DNA from: Setaria digitata
Lineage: Eukaryota > Nematoda > Chromadorea > Rhabditida > Setariidae
DNA: 64,000 nt
Assembly: GCA_003640385.1 (NCBI GenBank)
Contig: RCAB01000066.1
Span: 20,001 to 84,000 of the forward strand
Reading direction: 5' to 3'
The position numbers and the translations under genes were made by a program. A model generated the notes under the pieces. It was not told the origin of the DNA and did no database searches. It saw only the letters and a program-made list of their open reading frames with translations. This document shows, piece by piece, positions 55,795 to 64,000 of this stretch; positions within the stretch are counted from its first letter, which is position 1, and each line of letters begins with the position of its first letter.

Positions 55795-57868
55795 GGATAA
55801 ATTGTGTATACTATTTTCACCATCATTAAAACATTTATCCATGTTTTGAAACCGTGATCACTTTCCGAGTTGATATTTTTGATAAAGTTTTCTTTTTTTG
55901 TCTTAACTTAATCTAACAAAGTTAATACATGAAGCTTCAGCAATTTCAAAAAAAGAAATACTTACAAAGCAGAAAAAATTCGCAATGTAAGAAGTGAAAA
56001 AAAAAAAAAAAAAAATGAAAATATCTAAATCGTTCCAGTCGCTCAGCAAAATATATCTGCTTCTGTTGACTCAACTGCGTGCCGAAAACGGCAGTGTTCA
56101 AAAAAAAAAAAAAAAAAAAAAAACATTAACTCGTATTGTTTAATCTATCTGACTGATTAAGGTGACTGTTTACATCCTTTCATCCCTAATTCGGCAATTG
56201 AAAGCGATCAGAATTGTCAGTAAAGTTTTTGTCTTATCAGTAATTTTTCATTAGAATAGATATTTTTGATTTACACACAGAAATATCTATCATGTGCTGC
56301 AGAGAAGGTATTTTCGACAGTGTTTATCTAAGCTTGTATTCAAAAATCTATCTTGATTTTCGGTAGAAAGTTACTTAATAATTCCAACCCTTTTATCAAT
56401 CCGATGTCTTTTAGTACCAAAGAAGTTTTAATTTGCTGCAAAAATTAAAAACAAAAATTCAACGACCGAAATAACGAAGAGTCAACGAAGCATAGGCTGT
56501 CGTCGTGCATTGTGATATATACTTATCAACTTTATCAATTTCCTTTAGGCCTAATTCATTCACTGCAGCAATATTTCAATCAGCTTTAGAAGCTTCTTTG
56601 TATTTTTCGGTGTTTTCAACAGCAAAAAACCTTTTCCTTAAAATTCCCTTGGCCATATCCATTTAGCTGCTCTATGAAAAGCATACTACTTACTGCCAGA
56701 CTGATTCACTCATTACTAATTAAAATAATCCAATACCACCCCCATATCTCCGCTCACTCAACACCTCACCTTACCTGACCTGCCCTTCATCAGGTAAATC
56801 AAGGAATGAGAAATATCGTCCAGCCGCGAAATGCTCGCTGTCCTCGGTAATATGGATGCTTGCGGTTTGCGTGGGCAGTACGGTTGAAGGGTTAGGGTGT
56901 GGGTTATGTGAGGTACTGACCAGTTGTTATCCATTGTATATGTTTATTCAGTTCAATGGGATCTCGATTACTGACCAGTTGATCATGTCAGATATTGCAT
57001 GAGGAGTGATTTGGACAAACTTTGGTTCTTTCTAGTACCATTTTTTTTTTTTGTTTTGCCTTAGTAGTCTTGAAATTAGGGAAATTTTCGAATTTGTTAG
57101 CTACAGCATTTTCCATTTATACTTAATGAATGATAAAATCTTCTCACTGACTAGTGCACATCTGATAGCACAAATTCATCATAGTGACATGGAAATATAC
57201 AGTTCGTGAAAGAGAGAATGAGAAGTGGATGAAAACAAAATTATGCAAATTTCTGAAAGTTCTTTGCAGTGAAGGTAGATGTATATTAAGTCAGTGTCTG
57301 TGGGGAATTTCTCAGAACATTTTCAGTTATTTAACAGTTAGGTTTGCTTTCTATGTTGTTGTTTTTTTTTTTTTTTTTTTTAAATGGCTAGAATTGTTGC
57401 GGTTCACCAAGCTATTTCAGCCAACTTGGCTGTTGGTTCCTGTTTGGATTAATTAGGGTCAATTTCACTGCTTGTATCGAGGTTTATTACGGGATTGGCT
57501 TGACATTTAAACATTAATTTAGTGGTCCCCAGCTAGGTTGATTCACTGTTGGACTGTCACAGCAAGACCAGTTCGCTGTAAATGTTTCATCTTGATTGAC
57601 CGCCCACTCATACCTTGATTGATCGTTAGCATAACATTTGCCTCCTTTGCATGTATTTCTTCCATGATGACTAATTTGATATTGGAATTCCTAGCTGTTA
57701 TCAATTTATACTCAGAGGTGGTTAACAGTGGTCTGTTTGCTTCTGTTTTGCTTGGTTTCATTAAAACGTAGTTCCTTTTAAACGGATTTGCATTACAATC
57801 ATCAGGTATGTGATGCGTATGTGCTTCTACTTTATTTTTCACTTTTCACTTAGATTATTATTTCAGTT
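55795..57868. other. Intergenic region between the transthyretin-like gene and BAG6
   Basis: From about 56.7 kb the composition becomes less AT-rich than to the left. No exon with family resemblance is seen. An unassigned open frame on the minus strand (57543-57842) is listed separately. The plus-strand sequence at about 57806 (ATCAG/GTATGTG) matches a 5' splice site, so an untranslated BAG6 exon is conceivable. Confidence 0.45.
57543..57842 (-). CDS. Unassigned open frame head-to-head with BAG6
   Basis: A 99-codon frame opens with GTG, not ATG, and has a varied, non-repetitive translation (for example KLVIMEEIHAKEANVMLTIN). It starts 27 bp from the BAG6 ATG on the opposite strand. I recognise no family, and the first in-frame ATG is about 28 codons in. 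A chance frame in a less AT-rich promoter region is at least as likely as a gene. Confidence 0.15.
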   Translation of the reverse strand: MKNKVEAHTHHIPDDCNANPFKRNYVLMKPSKTEANRPLLTTSEYKLITARNSNIKLVIMEEIHAKEANVMLTINQGMSGRSIKMKHLQRTGLAVTVQQ

Positions 57869-60800
57869 ATGAGAATCAGAGTGAAAACGTTGGATCGGAA
57901 GGATGAGGAATTGGACATTGCAGATGATGTAAGTTATTGCTTCCATTGTTCATGTATCTGAATTTTTCTGAGTTTTATTTTGTTATTTATGTTGGATTTA
58001 AGGCAAGTCTTGGTGCTCTACGAAAAGTCATAGAAGAAAAGATGGGCATATTGGAATCGAGGCAGCGATTGATTTTTCAAGGACGTCCACTTTTGAGTAA
58101 TGACCGACTTCTCAAGGATTATGGTATCGCAGATGGTTTAACTTTACATATGGTGGAACGCCCAGCTAACGCGTAAATTTTTTCATTACTGTTTAAGCAG
58201 TACCTTTTTTTGTTGATTATAATAGAATTTTTTTAGTTCCATATATTTATTTCAAAGACAGGGTATTCAGAATTAGTTCTTTTTTTTCAGTGGAATACCC
58301 TCTGGATTGAATCCTCAGCATTCGGATATCGGACACGGCAATGACGAACATGTAGAAAGTACACGAGTAAATGTGATAAATGGCGAAATGGTTATCATAC
58401 GCAATTCTGTATTTCAGGATGCAGGTAATACAGCGGTGAGTTTTCTTAAGATACTCTTGGTTTCTAAGATATATAATTATTGTATTTTATTCGACTTCAT
58501 TTCTTTTCTTCCTTCTAGGAATTTGTAAGAGAAGCGCTTTCGAATGTGCTGGGTACTGTGATTGATCGCACTTCTGTGGATGTGGAAACTCAGGAAAATA
58601 CGCCACAAAGTGGTGATCTGACATTGCGAGTGCATGTTCGCGGTGCTGCTGTACGTCGTGTTGATTCCGGAGCGCTTAGTCGAATTAATTTCATTTCTGA
58701 TGGATTATACCGAAGCGAACGTACCTTGCAACTCCTTGAGGTAAAAATTTTTGTAAGAGAAAGAGTCGTTGTACATATCGTTTCTGGAAATTGCAGTTGC
58801 AATTTTTTTTAGCAAAATGCAAACCATATTTCATATTTCAGTATATGTTGGTTACTAATGCGCTAATTAACCGAAAAGTTTGATTTATTGCTAGTGGTTT
58901 TGTCATTGACTATGTCGTAGTGTTTTTAACGAAGTTTTGATCTTGCGCAGTACCCTTCTGATATAGTCGAATAAAATTTTTTTAAATTAAAAAAAGAAAA
59001 TTCTAGAAGGAACCGTTTTCTTCAATGACAGTTGAGGGTTATGAGCGTGTTATGCCTCCTTTAAGAAGTGATTTTGAGCGTGCAAAGTTTGGGGAAACGG
59101 TTTTGGAACTGGAAGAAGTACTTCATATTCACCGTGCAGGTATTTGCTTAAAATTTGGAATCAGGACGTATCTTAACTTGAAAAGATAAGGCTGATATAT
59201 GAGGTATCTATGAGCAAATCACAGCCAATGGTTTGATATTCTTGGATGTTATGGAGCTATTATTTGTTTAGTCTTTTCAGACCAATGTACCCAATTAAGA
59301 CGGATTTGAGAATTTCATTCAGTGATTTATAATTTTAGGCTTTATTTTAGCCTTTCTAGCTCTATGTCCTTGTTCAAATCAAATCGCAGCCAATACGATT
59401 TGCCACTTATCATCATGAATATAGATATCATCATGTCATATAGATAGAAATCTATACTCATGTTCTTACCCGGTGTTAAACTTATTATCACCCATAAAAC
59501 TTCATATATTTTACAGATTTGTCAGGTGAAACGGAAAGCGTAGAAATGACGAATGAAAGTGGTAATTTTTTTTTTTAGAAAACAGTTTTAAGTATGACAA
59601 AATATTCCCGAAAGAAATGTGTGAGTTATTGAAATCGAACTAGAAGGTATTTTGGACAGTACGATTTGCCACTTACTATCATGAACCATTTTCAAAGAAT
59701 TCTTAGGTGTTAGCTCAGATTGGGTGTTTCCTGTAGCCGTGCTATGCTTGTCGGATAACACTGTTCATTTTATTTTACCTTTTTTTCGTGCATTCTTGTC
59801 TTAATCATGAATTATTCAGATGGACCTCAAACAACAAGTGCGCCATCGCACAATTCACAGCACCAAAATGTGGTTTTAAGGTTTATATTTGTCAGTAATT
59901 TAAGACACGAGATGATAAATTCTTACAAAATGCTTGAGAGTTTTAACTCCAGTCAACAGAACGTAATTTATACACAGGGTTCAATTGTGCAGATCATGTT
60001 CTGTTGGCTGAGGCAGCTAGGCCCTGTGTTTGTGAATAACTACACTTTATTTAAATCTTGAGGACTTCAGAATATGATTATTGCTGTGTTACGTTGGTGT
60101 GGAGTACTTTGACATTTTTTATTGTGGTTTTTTTTTTCTTTTTCTTAACTAAGAACGATTTTTGTAGACGATTTTATATAATTCAAAAACTTCCAGAAAC
60201 GCTACGCCGGAAAATTATATTGAGTTACTTCGAAAAATACTTAGCGTACAGAATCTGGCCAATCATCATTTAAAGCGCTACCAGGATATGATACATAAGC
60301 GGAACAACATGCCAAATAATGTAAATTTTATGTATATTTCTTGTAAATTCTAATTAAAGCTTAAAATTCACTACAATACAGAGAATAATCTTTGGATCGT
60401 TGGAGTTTATCACTTGGACCATTACCGAAAAAGACATATATATATTTTTCTAAACTTCCATAAGAGTGCCTGTGAGTTTTTGTGCTTAAAAATATTTTCA
60501 GCGCGCTAGATACATTGCACTATGTTTTGAAGAAAATTTCCGACGTGTACTTCATCGTCTTTCGCATGCCTATCATTCAATCTCCGATATTTTTGTCAAT
60601 TTCTCGGAACCCAATTCTCCCTTGGAACCGAGCTCTGCGGAACATCGTGATGAGCCAACTACTGAGGTAACGTATATCTTGTTCATTCAGCTGCTCAAGT
60701 TAGAGTTCAAAATAGACTCTAACTAGATGCCTAGTTTTGCGATACATATCTTATCCTCTGTATATAGTTATTACTAGCTTTTTCGAGACGTAGTGATGTG

Positions 60801-63800
60801 AAAACGGAGAGTGCCAATTGAACCTGAAGTTTTAATAATAATATTGCCAAAATCATCCAGTCATTTGTGCATTTTTCTGCCGGTAATTTTGCGTAAGTCA
60901 AGTCGTATGAGCCATACAAAGAGCCGTACCAGTCTCATTAATCTGCTATTGAGTTTCAGTGTTTTAATTAATCTAGTGTTAGTATTACTGCACGAATCAC
61001 TTAATTCTGACTTGTTGAGCTGGAAGATGGCATCGCTATTTAGGCATTGCTATATGGTGTTCTAATGTTCTAAAAGAAGAAAAAATGTTGCTTAAAAATT
61101 ATTTTTGTGAATATTAAATTTTTTTTAAAGGTTGTTCTTACCCTAGTGTTTGTGGCGCAGAGTGAACGGGATTCTCGAAACAGTTCAGTTTCCGAAGGAG
61201 GTCAGCAACCTGCTGATGGTAATTCCAGTATATATATATATATATATATTCTATTTTCTAATTCTAATATCAATTGTACTGTTAAATCCCGCTTCTTTCC
61301 CATTCTGAACTACTAATGACTTCTAACCTGTTGTTAATTTAGGTTAGGAGATTAAGTTCAGACTTTTCTCTCCTTCGGGTAATTTATAATTTTCGTTGTT
61401 TCCACCAAACTTTTGTATTTCATTTAATATAAAATGGCATAATTAACTTTCTCCACCGTCAATCTCAAATACAGGTCATTCACGAGCTTTCCGTTTATCC
61501 CAGCCTGTGCGCGGGGGGATACGAACATATCCAGTTTTAAATCCAGCAATTCGAACACCAACAGTTATCACAGTTCCAGACATGAATTCTACGGGAAATC
61601 GCACACCATTCGTCTCTCCTTCGGGTAATTTATAATTTTCGTTGTTCCCGCTATTTCCATGAAATCGTTTACTTTATCTCTTTTTGTTACTGTAAATATG
61701 AGGAAAGAAGCATCTCAGGCCCTGCTCATTTGCAAAGTGCACGATTACATGTAACACCTGGTGCACAATCTGAATTGCGTATGGAAACATCTGGAACATT
61801 CGGTTTAAATACTAATCAAGTAGAAGGAGAGAATCCAAGTGGACAATCTGCTTTTTCTGATTCTGCGGGCAATCAGGCACAGTTTAGTGAGTGATTTTTA
61901 TAAGTTTTAGAAAAATGTAGCTACCCTTTCTTTTGCTCCTTACATCTTCTCTTTGTATAGTATAGTTGGCTACACAAGAATTTATTTTCTGTAAAATTTG
62001 ATGCGTTTTTTTGAAATTGCTTAATGATATAAAACAATAGACACAGTGCATTATTATCATAACTTCGCCTAAATGTGCTATAACTTGTAATGTACGTGTT
62101 ATCAAATTTTTCCTCAGATATAGGCGGCGTAATGAATACTGCTGTTCGTGGTGGCATCCAAAATTTTATCAGAAATATATTGCCGAATGCTTTTGGAAAC
62201 ATGACATCTGTACAGACTGGTCAGACCTGTAAGCAACATTTCACTATTGATTTTATATGGAAATAATTGATGCTATAAGTCAAATTTATTCATATTCATG
62301 AGCCTGTAAAAAGCAATGCTATTTTATTTCTCTGCCGTATTTCATTTCTTTATACTCGATGGTAAATGGTTCCATAAATTTCCTTAAAAATCCAGCTTTA
62401 GAACCGTATTCTGACTTTACATTCAAATTTTGATCAGTTTGCTGTGCAAAGTATCCTTTTTTACAAAGACAGCTACAGAAATATGTCCTGTATGGAAACT
62501 CTACGTAGTTGTCTCTATAAAAATAAATAATACTTGTGCACAGCATAAGTCAGAACTTAGAATAGAATACTGAAGTATGTCTTATAGCAACGTCTGGTGC
62601 TCCGATCAGTGCAAGTTCTGTTCGTCGACGACACCCGATGATCAGTCTGCATAATCGGCAGCAAGCTGGGCAATCGAGTCAGATGCAGTCTTCAGCACGC
62701 ACATTTCGTGCTCCATCAACACCTACATTCCATGGTCCAGGAATTGTTGGCCAGGTCATCGTGCGTACAAATGGACCTGCAAATGCTGAGGTTTTTCACT
62801 TTTTATTTCGTTTAGCGCTTCACTGTTTTGTTAAAAGAACTGATGGATATTATTAGCGTTCATATTGTATTCAGGCAGCCCGTCGTGCCCTCGATGCTGC
62901 AATGCAAGCTGCCACTGCTGCAGTAGGTGAAAATGGTGTGCATGTTCAGGTGAATGGAATGCCGCGAATTATACCATCTGTAGGTAGAAACAGGTAGATT
63001 TTCGAAAATTTAGACTATTTATTAGTTTTGGAAAAATTTTTTGTGAAATTTCGAGACTTTTCGCTCTTTTTTTTTATCTGTCTCTCATAGTTGATACTTT
63101 TTTTTTGGCTTGACTTTTATGGAAGCAGCTTTCCGAAATGAATTTCGATGTTCTGTTTTAAGAAGTAACATTATGTGGGCACGACGAACCTATACTAATC
63201 GAGGAGATAGAGAAGGAGGTCAAGAGGTATGTTTTCTTCTTTTACATGTTTTGTGAAATTTTCGAGATCACGCTTTATTTTTATAACTGTTACGACTAAG
63301 CAGTGCAGTGAACCGCGGACCTGCGTAAGGTCTCATGAATCTATGCGTCTAATTCCACTGACGGGTGTCTCTTGAAGGAGAGTGTTGTATTAGTAATCGG
63401 ATTGAAATTAATTGCCGGATTAAATGTATCATTTCATGAAAAATTTGCTTATCACAATAGTGAATGAAGAGTTATATAAGTTGTGCGGTGTTAGTGATGT
63501 GTGTTTGTTTTTTTTTTTTTTATAGCATCCGAACGACATGTTTATTGGTCCTCATTACCCAAGTGACTCAACCATCTACACGAATGATCCACATTTGAAT
63601 TGTCAAAGCAATTTGTGTAACCCTCGAGCAGTTATCCACAATTCGGCAGCTTACGAAACTCTTATAGGTGATCTGTATCAGGTAAAGAAAATTCATTCAG
63701 CTAATTCTAGGTAAGCTAGCAAGATTGATTAATATCTCCGCTTTTTAAGAACTTAAATTTACTTACCTACGAATCACTTATGACTAATCTTGTAAATAGC

Positions 63801-64000
63801 TGTGGGTACAGAAGTTCTGCTGAAGTAGTAGTTTGTGGTTAGCCCTGGGAAGATTTAGTTTTAAGGTAATAAGAAAATTTGAATATTTTGCAATTTAAAT
63901 TAGATCATTTCAGTTGGGATGGAAAATATGCAAATTATTTCCTTTGTTTCAGGCAACATTAAGATACAAAGCGAGTCTCGATCCTCAGTCATCTGAATTT
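57867..64000 (+). CDS. BAG6: BAG6/Scythe-like ubiquitin-like chaperone, 3' end beyond window
   Basis: BAG6 holds exposed hydrophobic segments for tail-anchored protein delivery or proteasomal disposal. The CDS starts at 57869. Eighteen exons in phase: 57869-57928, 58003-58172, 58291-58435, 58519-58740, 59007-59139, 59517-59561, 59820-59880, 60197-60320, 60502-60666, 61131-61218, 61475-61624, 61719-61886, 62118-62228, 62588-62790, 62875-62993, 63163-63226, 63526-63681, 63953-64000; 744 codons so far. Residues 1-77 are an N-terminal ubiquitin-like domain (VKTLDRKDEEL, RLIFQGRPLLSNDRLLKDYG, LTLHMVERP). Exons 8-9 (ENYIELLRKI, HHLKRYQDMI, NFRRVLHRLSHAYHSISDIF) resemble the BAG6 central helical domain. 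The rest is Ser/Pro/Gly-rich linker. The C-terminal BAG-like segment would lie past the window. The exon 10 start is uncertain (61131, or 61153 after gcgcag). The start lies 2 nt after tttcag, suggesting trans-splicing. Confidence 0.85.
59383..59685. repeat. Near-identical 26-bp repeats in introns flanking BAG6 exon 6
   Basis: TACGATTTGCCACTTA followed by TCATCATGAA (59394-59419) recurs as TACGATTTGCCACTTA followed by CTATCATGAA (59660-59685), on either side of exon 6. A related CAAATC(A/G)CAGCCAAT block occurs near 59216 and 59383, so this is a small local repeat family. Confidence 0.8.
61367..61646. repeat. 34-bp direct repeat spanning a splice donor in BAG6
   Basis: The 34 bases at 61613-61646 cover the end of BAG6 exon 11 and its donor (TCTCTCCTTCGG/GTAATT). 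The identical 34 bases occur at 61367-61400, inside the preceding intron. The upstream copy therefore carries a decoy splice donor. Confidence 0.9.

Noticed and set aside
56880..56910. GGGTTAGGGTGTGGGTTA, telomere-like
   Set aside because: Only two imperfect TTAGGG-like units; nematode telomeres are TTAGGC, so this is not a telomere remnant.
63290..63400. Patch in the last complete BAG6 introns with CACTGACGGG, considered as an intronic snoRNA
   Set aside because: No convincing C box (RTGATGA) or paired terminal stem could be found.

Overview
The window is nuclear DNA from a nematode, most likely a parasitic spirurid or filarial-type species. It is AT-rich and full of homopolymers and microsatellites. 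Genes are split by small introns with gt...ttcag borders. At least four genes have a splice-acceptor-like site 0-7 nt upstream of the start codon, the pattern expected of spliced-leader trans-splicing. Every gene call was made by assembling exons by eye, checking that intron phases add up, and comparing the protein with families I recognise. No alignment or search was run.

Layout. 1-12.9 kb: gene-poor, AT-rich, with triplet-like repeats, microsatellites and AT hairpins. 12.9-23.1 kb (minus): a complete 20-exon gene for the microsomal triglyceride transfer protein large subunit (about 895 aa), with three TGATAA sites just upstream. 23.1-34.6 kb: a long intergenic region with microsatellites, a large AT hairpin, a poly-C/CAGT tract and a GC-richer patch. 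34.7-36.0 kb (minus): a small NDUFV3-like complex I subunit. 36.7-37.8 kb (plus): a YPEL5 orthologue, head-to-head with NDUFV3. 38.9-42.8 kb (plus): an OTUD5-type deubiquitinase in 11 exons. 44.4-45.5 kb (minus): a secreted eight-cysteine protein that I cannot assign. 47.6-50.9 kb (minus): a divergent JNK-class MAP kinase with a T-I-Y activation loop. 54.8-55.8 kb (plus): a transthyretin-like secreted protein. 57.9 kb to the window end (plus): the first 18 exons of a BAG6/Scythe-like gene, cut off by the window edge.

Functional themes. YPEL5 (a CTLH/GID E3-associated protein in animals), OTUD5 (a deubiquitinase) and BAG6 (a ubiquitin-like chaperone) all belong to ubiquitin or protein quality control, and all lie in the less AT-biased parts. 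MTP, the JNK-like kinase, the orphan secreted gene and the transthyretin-like gene lie in the very AT-rich parts, with homopolymer-filled introns. No bacterial, viral, CRISPR or intact transposon gene was seen. The best candidates for something undescribed are the JNK variant, a hairpin whose loop is copied nearby, a possible frame-breaking cassette exon in NDUFV3, and the eight-cysteine secreted protein.
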